This document shows positions 19,225 through 28,433 of a DNA stretch of 64,000 nucleotides, piece after piece (positions within the stretch are counted from its first letter, which is position 1; each line of letters opens with the position of its first letter). Source of the stretch: Brevibacterium linens ATCC 9172 (GTDB lineage Bacteria; Actinomycetota; Actinomycetes; Actinomycetales; Brevibacteriaceae); assembly GCF_900169165.1 (NCBI RefSeq), contig NZ_FXYY01000012.1, positions 1 to 64,000 of the forward strand, in the 5' to 3' direction. Position numbers and translations under genes: made by a program. Below the pieces are notes generated by a model. That model saw only the letters and a list, made by a program, of their open reading frames with translations, ran no database searches and had not been told where the DNA came from.

Positions 19225-19680
19225 GTGGCATTCGACCTCGACGACATCGACCGCAGCATCATCGCCGCCCTCGTCGAGGACTCGCGCCTGAGCGTGCGCC
19301 AGCTGGCCGAACGCGTCCACATCTCCCGCTCTGCCGCGCACAAGCGCTTCACCACCCTCATCGAATCGGGGGCGATCAGGAGATTCACCGCCGAGGTGGA
19401 CCGCGAGGCCCTCGGCATGACAGTCACCGCAGTTGTCGTCGTCAAGATCGGCGACCGCCCCTGGCCGCAGGTCCGCGAGGACTTGGCCGCTCTGCCCTTC
19501 GTCGAGAAGGTCCAAGCCGTCAGCGGTGACATCGACGCCCTGGTCACCGTGAACGCCCCGGACAACACGGCCCTGTCACAGGTGATCCTGCGCCGGATCC
19601 ACGAAGTCCCGGGCGTCGCATCCTCCCGCTCACTCCTCATCCTCGACGAGGCGGAGGGACATCGCCCCGGCGCGGGGTGA
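19225..19680 (+). CDS. Lrp/AsnC-family transcriptional regulator
   Basis: A 151-residue protein from a GTG at 19225 (AAGGAGC upstream). N-terminal helix-turn-helix (LDDIDRSIIAALVEDSRLSV, QLAERVHISRSAAHKRFTTL) and a C-terminal RAM ligand domain (TAVVVVKIGDRPWPQVREDL, VQAVSGDIDALVTVNAPD). Such proteins sense amino acids and control their catabolism, often including branched-chain oxoacid dehydrogenase genes. It is divergent from etfBA, so control of electron-transfer genes is one possibility; the target is not determined by the sequence. Confidence 0.9.
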   Translation: MAFDLDDIDRSIIAALVEDSRLSVRQLAERVHISRSAAHKRFTTLIESGAIRRFTAEVDREALGMTVTAVVVVKIGDRPWPQVREDLAALPFVEKVQAVSGDIDALVTVNAPDNTALSQVILRRIHEVPGVASSRSLLILDEAEGHRPGAG

Positions 19681-19727
19681 GGGCCGCGATTTTCCCGCCC
19701 GACAGGGCACCTACTTCTGACAGCGCG

Positions 19728-19761
19728 AAGCCCCCGGCGCCGGAATTTGCGCCGAGGGCTT
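19728..19761 (+). terminator. Stem-loop after the AsnC-family gene
   Basis: A 13-bp stem with one mismatch (19728-19740 with 19749-19761) around an 8-base loop, 47 bases past the stop codon. GC-rich, no U-tract. Confidence 0.6.
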
Positions 19762-19857
19762 GATGACGTGAAACAGAGAGAATCGCGCACGCCGCATCCA
19801 CCACTTCAAGCCAGCGTGTCAACCGCCTTAGGAAAGACCAGCGTTGCGTAATTCTCA

Positions 19858-19869
19858 TAGGCTAGCCTA
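19858..19869. promoter_or_regulatory. DtxR/IdeR-like iron-box palindrome
   Basis: TAGGCTAGCCTA is a perfect 12-bp palindrome followed by AC, close to the actinobacterial iron-repressor consensus (TTAGGTTAGSCTAACCTAA). It lies between the convergent 3' ends of the AsnC-family gene and the 649-residue unknown gene, so no annotated start codon is downstream. It may control an untranslated RNA, or be fortuitous. Confidence 0.45.
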
Positions 19870-19972
19870 ACCCGGGGATCGGGTGTGCACAACAGTCTGG
19901 TGCCGATTTCTCCGCCGTTGCACGGAATCGGCGCAGGCGCCGTCACAGTGGAATCGGGGCGCCTGCCTCGTT

Positions 19973-21922
19973 CTAATCCCTCGGCCCCGCGAGCAGCATG
20001 AGCGCGGCACTGGCGACGATGCGTCGGTACACCGGCTCCACGGAGATCGCGCCATCGGTCTTCGTGAGGAGCCCGAGTTCGATGAGTTCCTGCAGCTCGT
20101 CAGCCAGCAATGCGGAGAGCCGCTCCGCACGCTCCTCGTCGATGTCGAGTTCGGGGCGTTCGGGCGCGGCGTCGGGAGTGATGATCTCGATGAGACGCTG
20201 GGCGATCGTGATCGCCGGGGCTGCGAAGTCTTCTCCGGGGACGAGGTTGACCACATCGAGGAGCCGTTCGTAGATGAACGCACCGATGACCGGCAGCGCT
20301 GTATCCGCGCTGACCTCGCCTGAGCGCCACTGGTCGGCAGCGCCGGCGGGGCGGACCTTCGTCCCGGTGATTTCGATGATCTCCGCACTCTGCATAACGG
20401 CCCACATCGCTTCGAGGACGGGCACCTCATCGGCGCTGCGCGCATAGTTCACGCCGTCTTCGTACCGGGCGTTCGAGGCCACACCGACGGCGTCGATGCC
20501 GAACTTTCCGGCCGCCTCGGCGATATCTGCGCGCTTCACCCGCCCTGTTCCGGTCACCTGTCGGAAGTCGCCGATCCATTCGAGCATGCTGGCCACACCT
20601 GTGACGAGGTTGTTGTTCGGCAAGGGCTGCGCGAGCTGCTCCTCGTTCAGGGCATTGGCTTCGACGGCGGCCATCAGAGCCGAGGGCAGCGGGTCTGTGC
20701 GCATGCTCGCGGCCTCGGCGCGGGCACGGGCGGAGTTCCAGCGTTCGGGGGATTCGTCGGTGTCCATGCGGAAGCGGAGATAGTTGTCGAGAGCTTCGAG
20801 GCTGTCGAGGAAGATCACTGTCGAAGGCGATTCGCCATCGGTCTTCTCGGCTTCCTCCTGTCCGTCGACGGCGAAGCTTTCGAGGACGTCGAGGAGGTCG
20901 TCGATTCCCTCCGGCTCATCGATATCTGCGCGGGAGGACACGGCGATGCAGAACAGGAGGTGGGCGATGTCGAAGACCTCTGAGTCCTCGTCGACATCAT
21001 CGTAGGTCTCGGCCAGCCAGTCGCGGAAGCGCTGGTAGAGCGGCATCTCGTAAACGGTCTTCTCGACCTCGTCCATTCGTTCATCGGCGCCCCGCCGGTC
21101 ACCGTTGGGATTCGCCTGCGCAGTCGCCTCGGCACTCGATCCGCCGAGCCACTCCGGCAGCTCCTGTGCTGCGGCAGGGCCGTCCTGGGCTTCCTGGACA
21201 TCGTGGTTCACGTGGCCGGTGGAGCCGTAGGTGCCGGCAACCGGTTCCGGATAGCCGTCGAGCGGCATGAGCTCGTCGACGACCTGTTCGGCTGAGACCT
21301 TGTCCCGCTTGGTCAGTCGTACGACCGCAGCGGCCACGGCGAGCATGGACCCTTCGAGGACCGGACGTCCGCTGTTGCTGGTGATGAGGCGGTCGAGACT
21401 GTCGACGACGCGTCCCTTATGCGCCAGGGCCAGGATGTCGCGGGCTGCGTTTCGGGACTTCTTCACCGGCCACTTCGGCGCCATCACTCCGCCGAGCTTC
21501 GGTCCGTGGGCATCATCGGTGAACCATTCGTCGACCAGACCCATCGCCGCCCCGGTCACCTGTGCGACGCTCGGCTTGAAATCCTCGGGGTCGGAGGGCA
21601 GGGAGGCCACAACAGCCTCGGCGCGCATGATATCGCCGTCGGCGAAGGCAAGGGAGAAGGACCGCAGCGCCCCCAGAGCCAGTCCGCGGTGAGCACCGAC
21701 CGGGTTGAACAGACGGCGGTTGTACTCCCCCTGCGCCTTCTCCATAGCTGCGTGGAATTCGGCTTCGGTGAAGTCCGCATTCGGATCGTCGATGTCGACG
21801 CCTTCGGCCTTGAGGAACGGCGCCAGTTCCCGCATCATCCGATCGCCCATGCCGGGGTCGTGGCTGATTTTGCCGCCCGCTGCCATACCGTGGAATTCGG
21901 GACCGTCGAAGAAAGTAGACAC
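19973..21922 (-). CDS. Conserved-type protein of unknown function, 649 residues
   Basis: I do not recognise this protein as a whole. It is acidic and soluble-looking, with no signal peptide or membrane segment. The N-terminal part (1-210) is mainly helical; a variable Gly/Asn/Asp-rich linker covers about 225-285; then further helical segments follow. Residues around 435-470 (MLEWIGDFRQVTGTGRVKRA) resemble the short segment before the helical bundle in pRiA4b ORF-3/SEC-C-type proteins; this is weak. The C-terminal 150 residues include PVIGAFIYERLLDVVNLVPG and a helix-turn-helix-like stretch ERLSALLADELQELIELGLL. It stands alone, convergent with the AsnC-family gene and divergent from pdhA. Codon use is like its neighbours. 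Confidence 0.7.
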   Translation of the reverse strand: MSTFFDGPEFHGMAAGGKISHDPGMGDRMMRELAPFLKAEGVDIDDPNADFTEAEFHAAMEKAQGEYNRRLFNPVGAHRGLALGALRSFSLAFADGDIMRAEAVVASLPSDPEDFKPSVAQVTGAAMGLVDEWFTDDAHGPKLGGVMAPKWPVKKSRNAARDILALAHKGRVVDSLDRLITSNSGRPVLEGSMLAVAAAVVRLTKRDKVSAEQVVDELMPLDGYPEPVAGTYGSTGHVNHDVQEAQDGPAAAQELPEWLGGSSAEATAQANPNGDRRGADERMDEVEKTVYEMPLYQRFRDWLAETYDDVDEDSEVFDIAHLLFCIAVSSRADIDEPEGIDDLLDVLESFAVDGQEEAEKTDGESPSTVIFLDSLEALDNYLRFRMDTDESPERWNSARARAEAASMRTDPLPSALMAAVEANALNEEQLAQPLPNNNLVTGVASMLEWIGDFRQVTGTGRVKRADIAEAAGKFGIDAVGVASNARYEDGVNYARSADEVPVLEAMWAVMQSAEIIEITGTKVRPAGAADQWRSGEVSADTALPVIGAFIYERLLDVVNLVPGEDFAAPAITIAQRLIEIITPDAAPERPELDIDEERAERLSALLADELQELIELGLLTKTDGAISVEPVYRRIVASAALMLLAGPRD

Positions 21923-22183
21923 GCATTGCTCCTGCCGAGGATGAACTGAAGCAATAACGGTAACAAGTCAGACCTCGTCCGCCCCAGAACCGACCCGGCA
22001 TGGCTCCGCGGCTTTATCGAGATCACACTCCGGGCCCAACCGACCCGGGATCCACTCAGCCAAACGTCCACTCGGCCGGCCGGAACCGGCCCCTTCGTCC
22101 CGAGTTCGCGACACGTTTGGCCGCCCGTCCTCACCTGCACGTTGGCCATGGAATCGTGACTCGGCTCACGCCACCATGGGGCC

Positions 22184-23290
22184 ATGACCATTGACGTTCC
22201 CACCACAGGCCGCTCACTGCCCCAGCTGCAGCCGATCAGCTTCATCGGCGCAGATGGCCGGCTCACCAACACTCCGACCGAAGGGCTGCGGATCCCCAGC
22301 GATGCCACCCTCACCGGTCTCTACCGGCAGATGGTCCTCGTCCGCCGGTTCGAAGCACAGGTCACGCACCTGACCCGGCAGGGTCGGCTCGCGACCTATC
22401 CCTCCGCGGCAGGTCAGGAAGCCGCCGAGGTGGGGGCCACCACCGCACTGGCGCCGAACGACTGGCTCTTCCCCACCTACCGTGACTCGGCAGCGCTGCT
22501 GACCCGCGGGGTGCCCGTCGCCGAGATCCTCGCCGCCTTCCGTGGGGACTGGCACTGCGGTTTCGATCCGCACGAATATCACACCTCACCTGCGGCGACA
22601 CCGCTGGCGACGCAGACCCTGCATGCCACGGGCTTCGCGATGGCCGCGAAGCTCAAAGGCGAGGATGCCGCGACTCTGACCTTCCTCGGCGATGGCGCCA
22701 GTAGCGAAGGCGATACCCACGAGGCGTTCAACTTCGCCTCCGTATGGCAGACCCCGACGGTCTTCGTCCTGCAGAACAACCAGTACGCGATCTCCACTCC
22801 CCTGCGGGAGCAGACGAATGCGACGATGCTCGCCGACCGGGCCGCCGGCTACGGAATGCCGGGCCTGCGCGTCGACGGCAATGACGTCGCCGCCGTATTC
22901 GCCGCCGTCTCCGCGGCGCTGGCGCGCGGTCGCAACGGAGATGGTCCGACCCTCATCGAGTGCCTCACCTACCGGATGGAGTCGCACACGAACTCCGACG
23001 ATCCGACGAAGTACCGTGACACCGAGGAGGTCGAGCACTGGAAGCAGTTCGATCCCATCGACCGTCTCGAGAAGTACCTGCGACAGACCGGTGCCCTCGA
23101 CGATGCCACGATCGAACAGATCGCCGAGGAGGCAGAGACCCTGGCTGCGTCCGTCCGCGATGCCATGAACCAAGAGGCCGAGATCGACCCGCGCGAGCTC
23201 TTCGCGCACGTCTACGCGACCCCGCGCACTGCCCTGGCCGAGCAGCAGCAGGTCCTCGAAGCCGAACTCGCAGCGGCGGGTCACGCATGA
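22184..23290 (+). CDS. pdhA: 2-oxoacid dehydrogenase E1 component, alpha subunit
   Basis: Thiamine-diphosphate half of the decarboxylating E1 enzyme that feeds an acyl group to the lipoyl E2. The 368-residue chain has the ThDP motif GDGASSEGDTHEAFNFASVWQTP...NNQYAIS, the YPSAAGQEAAEVGA active-site region, and the phosphorylation-loop analogue YRMESHTNSDDPTKYR. Its stop overlaps the E1-beta start by four bases. Whether the substrate is pyruvate or a branched-chain 2-oxoacid cannot be settled by eye; no E3 gene is present here. The symbol is the usual one for this actinobacterial subfamily. Confidence 0.88.
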   Translation: MTIDVPTTGRSLPQLQPISFIGADGRLTNTPTEGLRIPSDATLTGLYRQMVLVRRFEAQVTHLTRQGRLATYPSAAGQEAAEVGATTALAPNDWLFPTYRDSAALLTRGVPVAEILAAFRGDWHCGFDPHEYHTSPAATPLATQTLHATGFAMAAKLKGEDAATLTFLGDGASSEGDTHEAFNFASVWQTPTVFVLQNNQYAISTPLREQTNATMLADRAAGYGMPGLRVDGNDVAAVFAAVSAALARGRNGDGPTLIECLTYRMESHTNSDDPTKYRDTEEVEHWKQFDPIDRLEKYLRQTGALDDATIEQIAEEAETLAASVRDAMNQEAEIDPRELFAHVYATPRTALAEQQQVLEAELAAAGHA

Positions 23291-24342
23291 GCGTCGAAAC
23301 GGGCACCGATCCGACCGTGGTGAACGGCGAAACGACCACAGCCGCCTCGGCGACAGCACCCACCCCGTCGTCGGTGACGATGACGAAGGCACTCAATCAG
23401 GCGCTGCGCGATTCTCTGGCCGACGACGACACAGTGCTCGTCTTCGGCGAGGATGTCGGTCGCCTCGGCGGGGTCTTCCGGGTCACCGAAGGTCTGCGAG
23501 CCGAATTCGGGTCGAACCGCGTCTGGGATTCTCCGCTTGCGGAGTCGGGCATCATCGGCACGGCGATCGGCATGGCGATGAACGGCATGCGGCCCGTTGT
23601 CGAGATGCAGTTCGACGCCTACGCCTACCCTGCTTTCGAGCAGATCGTCTCGCACGTGGCGAAGATGCGGAACCGGACGAAGGGCCGGGTCAGCCTGCCG
23701 ATCACGATCCGGATTCCCTATGCCGGCGACATCGGCGGAGTCGAGCATCACTCCGATTCCTCGGAAGTCTATTGGACGTCGACGCCGGGGCTGACCGTCG
23801 TCACGCCGTCGAATCCGGCCGATGCGTACTCCCTGCTGCGCGAATCGATCGCCTCCGACGACCCGGTCGTGTTCATGGAGCCGAAGTCGCGGTACTGGAT
23901 GAAGGAGACGCTGTCCCTGCCCGTGACGACGGCACCGATGAATCGGGCGCAGGTCATCCGCGAGGGCACCGACGCCACCCTACTCGCCTACGGCCCGACC
24001 GTGCGCACGGCACTCGATTCTGCCGAGACCGGAGCCGAACACGGATTGTCCATCGAGGTCATCGACCTGCGTACACTCTCGCCGTTCGACGATGAGACTG
24101 TGTCCGCATCGGTGCGCAAGACCTCGCGTGCGGCGATCATCCACGAGGCCGCGCAGTTCGGCGGCTACGGCGCCGAGGTGGCCGCTCGCCTCACCGAACG
24201 CAACTTCACTCATCTGTCGGCCCCGATCCTGCGGGTCGCCGGGTTCGATGTGCCCTATCCGTCGCCGAAGCTCGAGGAGTTCTACTTGCCGACCGTCGAA
24301 CGCGTACTCGATGCGCTCGAGTCCTGGGATTGGGAGCTGTGA
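23287..24342 (+). CDS. pdhB: 2-oxoacid dehydrogenase E1 component, beta subunit
   Basis: The 351-residue partner of the upstream E1 alpha. A pyrimidine-binding domain (SVTMTKALNQALRDSLADDD, VLVFGEDVGRLGGVFRVTEGL) is followed by a transketolase C-terminal domain (EVIDLRTLSPFDDETV). Conserved DSPLAESGIIGTAIGMAMNGMRPV and MRNRTKGRVSLPITIRIPYAG segments are intact. A 35-residue Thr/Ala-rich N-terminal stretch precedes the fold. The stop codon shares one base with the E2 start codon, so all three subunits are translationally coupled. Confidence 0.92.
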   Translation: MSVETGTDPTVVNGETTTAASATAPTPSSVTMTKALNQALRDSLADDDTVLVFGEDVGRLGGVFRVTEGLRAEFGSNRVWDSPLAESGIIGTAIGMAMNGMRPVVEMQFDAYAYPAFEQIVSHVAKMRNRTKGRVSLPITIRIPYAGDIGGVEHHSDSSEVYWTSTPGLTVVTPSNPADAYSLLRESIASDDPVVFMEPKSRYWMKETLSLPVTTAPMNRAQVIREGTDATLLAYGPTVRTALDSAETGAEHGLSIEVIDLRTLSPFDDETVSASVRKTSRAAIIHEAAQFGGYGAEVAARLTERNFTHLSAPILRVAGFDVPYPSPKLEEFYLPTVERVLDALESWDWEL

Positions 24343-25751
24343 TGAGTGCTGACGTGAATACGGGTACGCGCGAGTTCATCCTTCCCGACCTCGGCGAAGG
24401 CCTCACCGAGGCGGAGCTGATCTCGTGGAAGGTCGAGATCGGAGACGAGGTCCACGTCGATCAGATGGTCGTCGAGGTCGAGTCCGCGAAGTCCGTCGTC
24501 GAGCTCCCCTGCCCGTACGCCGGGCAGGTCGTCAGCCTTCACGCGAACGCAGGGGACACCGTCAGCGCAGGCCAGGCCCTGCTCACCGTCGCCGAGGCGG
24601 GGGTCGAGGCAGGCGCGGGTCCTGGGGCAGGCACGGGTGCTGAGTCGGCGGACAGCGAATCGGGCGGCGCGAACCTCATCGGCTACGGCACTTCGGAACC
24701 GAAGACCCGTTCGGCGAAGAAGCGCTCGTTCGGCGGCAAGAACGCGGCGGCGCCCGCTGTTCCGACCGTCATCCCGGATGCCCCGTCGCAGCCCCCGGCC
24801 GAAACCCCGGCTTCCCCCAGCAACTCATCGACGACTGCGAACGACCGTGTCTCCCCCGTGTCCTCGCCACTGGTGCGCAAGCTCGCAAAGGATCACGGCA
24901 TCAGTGCCAAGAGCCTGCCCGGCACGGGCCCCGGCGGGGTCGTGACCAGGGCTGATGTCATGGCCGCGATCGAGTCCGGGGCAGGTGCCGCTGCCCACGT
25001 CCCCGCGGGGACGTCACCGGCGAAGGCATCTTCGCCTGCTGCGAGCTCCGACCAGAGCGACCGCGATACCCGCACCCCGATCACGGGACTGCGCAAGGTC
25101 GTGTCCGAACGCCTGACGAAGTCGCGGCAGGAGATCCCCGAGGCCACAATCTGGCTCGACGTCGACGCCACCGAGCTGCTGGCGACGAAGAAGGCGCTCG
25201 AGGCCCGCACGGGTGAGAAGTATTCGCTGCTCTCGCTCGTCGCCCGCTTCGTCGTGGCCGGTCTGAAGAAGTACCCGATCATCAACTCGTCAATCGATAC
25301 GGCCGCCGGTGAGATCGTCACCCACGGCGAAATCAACCTCGGCCTGGCCGCGCAGACCCCGCGCGGGCTCATGGTCCCCGTCGTCCACGGGGCCGGCGAG
25401 ATGAGCCTGCGGCAGCTGCGCGACTCCGTGTCCGGAACCGTCGGGAAGGCCGCCTCGGGGAAGTTCGATCCGTCCGAACTGACCGGCGGCACGTTCACCC
25501 TGAACAACTACGGGGTGTTCGGCGTCGACGGTTCGGCCCCGATCATCAACCTCCCCGAGGTGGCGATGCTCGGCCTCGGCCGGATCAAGGACCGCCCGTG
25601 GGTCGTTGACGGCGAGTTGACCGTGCGCAAGGTGATGTACCTGTCGTTCGTCTTCGACCACCGGGCGTGCGATGGTCAGGAGCCGAGTGAGTTCCTCACC
25701 TTCGTCGCCGACTGCATCGAGAATCCGATCTCGCTGCTGCCCGAGCTCTGA
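24342..25751 (+). CDS. pdhC: Dihydrolipoamide acyltransferase, E2 component
   Basis: Core subunit of the complex; it transfers the acyl group from lipoyl-lysine to CoA. 469 residues from the ATG at 24342 (TGATG overlap). Domains: lipoyl domain with Lys50 in VEVESAKSVVEL; Ala/Pro/Ser linker (about 90-165); peripheral-subunit-binding domain (SPLVRKLAKDHGISAKSLPG); a second flexible linker; catalytic domain with TGLRKVVSERLTKSRQEIP, NNYGVFGVDGSAPIINLPE and the active-site FDHRACDG near the C-terminus. One lipoyl domain only, as in many branched-chain and actinobacterial E2 proteins. Confidence 0.93.
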   Translation: MSADVNTGTREFILPDLGEGLTEAELISWKVEIGDEVHVDQMVVEVESAKSVVELPCPYAGQVVSLHANAGDTVSAGQALLTVAEAGVEAGAGPGAGTGAESADSESGGANLIGYGTSEPKTRSAKKRSFGGKNAAAPAVPTVIPDAPSQPPAETPASPSNSSTTANDRVSPVSSPLVRKLAKDHGISAKSLPGTGPGGVVTRADVMAAIESGAGAAAHVPAGTSPAKASSPAASSDQSDRDTRTPITGLRKVVSERLTKSRQEIPEATIWLDVDATELLATKKALEARTGEKYSLLSLVARFVVAGLKKYPIINSSIDTAAGEIVTHGEINLGLAAQTPRGLMVPVVHGAGEMSLRQLRDSVSGTVGKAASGKFDPSELTGGTFTLNNYGVFGVDGSAPIINLPEVAMLGLGRIKDRPWVVDGELTVRKVMYLSFVFDHRACDGQEPSEFLTFVADCIENPISLLPEL

Positions 25752-25778
25752 GGCCATCCGGCGAGGGTCGCCTCGGTG

Positions 25779-25844
25779 TCGTTCAAGCGTCAGCGCACTT
25801 TTCGTGGGGTACACCTTTCGACAAGTGCGCTTCGCCTTGAACGA
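25779..25844. terminator. Inverted repeat between convergent genes
   Basis: Nine outer pairs (TCGTTCAAG / CTTGAACGA) and nine inner pairs (AGCGCACTT / AAGTGCGCT-like) are separated by four mismatches. The loop is 22 bases. It lies between the convergent ends of pdhC and the acyl-CoA-dehydrogenase-like gene and probably stops transcription from both sides. Confidence 0.6.
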
Positions 25845-25861
25845 GCGGCGGACCGAACTCC

Positions 25862-27067
25862 CTACCCGTCGAGCAGCGCAGCCGCGTACATCGGACGGGC
25901 CGCATCCGCGCTCGGCGGGTGGAAGAGCCCGGCCGTGGCATCGCGGAAGAGGCGGGAGAGTTCGTGCTTGTTGCCGAACCCGCTGCCGCTCGTGCACATC
26001 AGGGCCGTCTCCGCACAGTTTCGGGCCGCCTCGGCGGACTTGATCCTCGCCCCCACCAGACGCAGCGGCCAGCCGGCACCGTGGTCGATGAGGTCATCGA
26101 AGTCCCGGGCGTAGGCGTCGATCATCGCCGTCACGGGCATGAAGTCGAGGTGCGCATCGGCCAGGCGCGTCCGGGCCTCGGGCACCTCGGCGAAGGTGGT
26201 CCCGGCCTTCGCGGACTTCCGCTTGTGCAGTCCGGCGGCGCCCAGCTCGAGCGCCCGCGCCGCGACTCCGGCGTAGACGGCGGCGATGAGCAGCTGGAAG
26301 TTGCTCGTGATCGCAAAGGTGAGCAGGTCGGGGTGCTTGCCGGCGGGGATGACGCGTGAGACCCGTTCGGGCTTCATCGGCACGTGGTCGAGGATCGTCG
26401 CCCGCGACTGCGAGGCTCGCATTCCCAGCACATCCCAGTCATCGGAGACCGTGATCCCGGGCGCATTCCGTTCGATGAAGCCGTAGACGAGCCGCCCCTC
26501 GGCGGGCTCCTCGGCATCGGGACCGGCGATCCCGTCGTCGTCGGCCGCCACGGCACCGTGGACGATGAGCCTCGTCCACACGGGCGAGAGCGAGGTGAAG
26601 ATCTTCACCCCGGTCAGCTCAAATCCGCCGTCGGTCGTCGGCACCGCCTCGGTGGTCGAACCCTGCAGGACCCAATCGTTCGACGGCTCGGAGATGCCGA
26701 AGGCGAAGATCTCACCGGCCATGGCCTCGTCGAACACCCAGTTCAGCGAGTCGTCGCCGCGGTCGGCCAGTGCCTTGACCACTCCGGTGGTCATGAGGTG
26801 CATATTGATCGCCAGGGCCGTTCCGGGCGCCGCCGCTGCCAGCCGCTGCTGCAGTCGGCTGACCTCGAACAGGCTCAAGCCGGGCCCGCCATGGGACTCG
26901 GGCACGAAGAGGGTGAGGTAGCCGAGATCCCTCAGTTCGGCGAGATCCTCGTCGAAGAATCGGTTCTCCCGGTCATAGACGTCGGCTCGTGCGCGGAAAC
27001 GATCACACACATCATCGGGCAGGTACCGCGCGGCGAGTTCGCTCACGCGTGTCTCACGGTCGGTCAT
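25862..27067 (-). CDS. Acyl-CoA-dehydrogenase-family flavoprotein
   Basis: A 401-residue protein. The family's FAD-binding middle domain is seen in FAFGISEPSNDW, GFELTGVKIFTSLSPVW, and WDVLGMRASQSRATILDHVP. The C-terminal helical domain ends GNKHELSRLFRDATAGLFHPPSADAARP. The usual catalytic-glutamate motif (YEG type) is not apparent at the expected place; the FHPP ending resembles the monooxygenase-like outgroup of the family, so it may be an oxidase/monooxygenase or an unusual dehydrogenase. Third gene of a minus-strand operon after an acyl-adenylating enzyme and a ketosynthase (46-base gap). Start ATG has GAGGAGAG upstream. Confidence 0.8.
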   Translation of the reverse strand: MTDRETRVSELAARYLPDDVCDRFRARADVYDRENRFFDEDLAELRDLGYLTLFVPESHGGPGLSLFEVSRLQQRLAAAAPGTALAINMHLMTTGVVKALADRGDDSLNWVFDEAMAGEIFAFGISEPSNDWVLQGSTTEAVPTTDGGFELTGVKIFTSLSPVWTRLIVHGAVAADDDGIAGPDAEEPAEGRLVYGFIERNAPGITVSDDWDVLGMRASQSRATILDHVPMKPERVSRVIPAGKHPDLLTFAITSNFQLLIAAVYAGVAARALELGAAGLHKRKSAKAGTTFAEVPEARTRLADAHLDFMPVTAMIDAYARDFDDLIDHGAGWPLRLVGARIKSAEAARNCAETALMCTSGSGFGNKHELSRLFRDATAGLFHPPSADAARPMYAAALLDG

Positions 27068-27113
27068 CGTCTCTCCTCTGTTCCGGTGTCGTCAGGACGT
27101 CGGTTCGCCTGTT

Positions 27114-28433
27114 CTACAGGGCGTCAGCCCGACGCAGAATGATCGCCCCGTTGTGCCCGCCGAATCCGAACGACGTTGACAGCACGGTGTCGACGACCAC
27201 CTCGGCGAGATCCTGCCCACCGCTCATGTCACGGGCGTGACCTGCGACGATATCCCATGCGGGGAATTCATTGTCAACGAGGTTGAGCGTCGGGGGCAGC
27301 GTCTGATCCCGCAGCGTCAGAGTCGCGATGATCGCCTCGACGACCCCCGATGCGCCGAGGAGGTGCCCCGTCGTCGACTTCGTGGCCGAGATCGGGATCG
27401 TCCGTCCGACCTCCCCCAGGGCTGCGTCGAAGGCGGCGAGTTCGGCTCGGTCGCCGGCCGGTGTGCCCGTCGCGTGGGCGTTGATGTGGTCGATATCGCC
27501 GGGTTCCAGCCCTGCGTCGCTCACAGCCTGGACCACCGCCGAGGCGGCTCCCCGTCCGCCCGGATGCGGGTTCGTCGGGTGGTGGGCATCGCTGGCGGCG
27601 CCGAATCCGGCAAGCTCGGCCAGCGGCGTCGCCCCACGTGAGGCCGCCGAGTCGGCGGGTTCGAGGAGGATCGCGGCCGCACCCTGGCTCATGACGAAGC
27701 CGTTGCGGCCCCGGTCGAAGGGACGGCTGGCGGCGGTCGGATCGTCTTCGTATCCGGCGGCGAGCGCGCGCATGTTCGCATTCGAGGCGAGATTGACCGG
27801 ACCGAGGCAGTCCTCCATGCCGACGGCGAGCACGGCGTCGGCGTAGCCGTGGCGGATGCGACGCATCGCCTCGCCGAGGCCGATCGCCCCTGAAGCACAG
27901 GTCGCCGAGACTCCCTGACCGGGTCCGCGCAGGTCGAAGCGCTGGCTGATGAGCGCTGCCGCGGAGTCCGGTGCTCCGTGGAGGGCGAGCGTCAGCGGCA
28001 CGGATCTGGGACCGTCCGCGTCGAGGCTGCGCGTGGCCTCCTGCATGGCGTCGACGGGCCCGGAACCGGTGGCGGCGATGACGGCCACGCGGTCGCGGTC
28101 CCAGGGCAGGTCCTCGGCCGCCGACTCGATGCCGCCTGAGCGCAGCGCCTGGTCGGCCGCGGCGATCGCCCAGTGCTGGACGGGGCTGAGTCGGCGGGCG
28201 AGCGCCCGGGGCAGAACCGCCTCGGCGTCGAAGTCCGTGATCTGCCCGCCGATCCGCACCGCCAGGTCGTCGAACCGTTCACCTGCGAGGACGTCGATGG
28301 CACTGGTCCCGGTGCGCACGGAGTCCCAGAGGGTCTCTGGGTCCTGACCGCTCGGCGTGATGGCGCCGAGTCCGGTGATGACGACGTCGCGCGCGCCGTC
28401 CGTCCGGTACCGATTGTTCCGGGAGGCGTTCAC
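27114..28433 (-). CDS. Beta-ketoacyl synthase (FabF/KAS II type)
   Basis: Condensing enzyme of the thiolase fold. The 439-residue chain keeps the catalytic triad: Cys179 in VSATCASGAIG, His in NAHATGTPAGD, His in KSTTGHLLGASG, and the FGFGGHNGAIIL closing motif. Length matches FabF. It starts at a GTG whose first four bases overlap the stop of the upstream acyl-adenylating gene (GTGA). No acyl carrier protein, acyltransferase or ketoreductase is adjacent, so it is likely dedicated to one condensation in a specialised pathway rather than bulk fatty-acid synthesis (inference). Confidence 0.9.
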   Translation of the reverse strand: MNASRNNRYRTDGARDVVITGLGAITPSGQDPETLWDSVRTGTSAIDVLAGERFDDLAVRIGGQITDFDAEAVLPRALARRLSPVQHWAIAAADQALRSGGIESAAEDLPWDRDRVAVIAATGSGPVDAMQEATRSLDADGPRSVPLTLALHGAPDSAAALISQRFDLRGPGQGVSATCASGAIGLGEAMRRIRHGYADAVLAVGMEDCLGPVNLASNANMRALAAGYEDDPTAASRPFDRGRNGFVMSQGAAAILLEPADSAASRGATPLAELAGFGAASDAHHPTNPHPGGRGAASAVVQAVSDAGLEPGDIDHINAHATGTPAGDRAELAAFDAALGEVGRTIPISATKSTTGHLLGASGVVEAIIATLTLRDQTLPPTLNLVDNEFPAWDIVAGHARDMSGGQDLAEVVVDTVLSTSFGFGGHNGAIILRRADAL

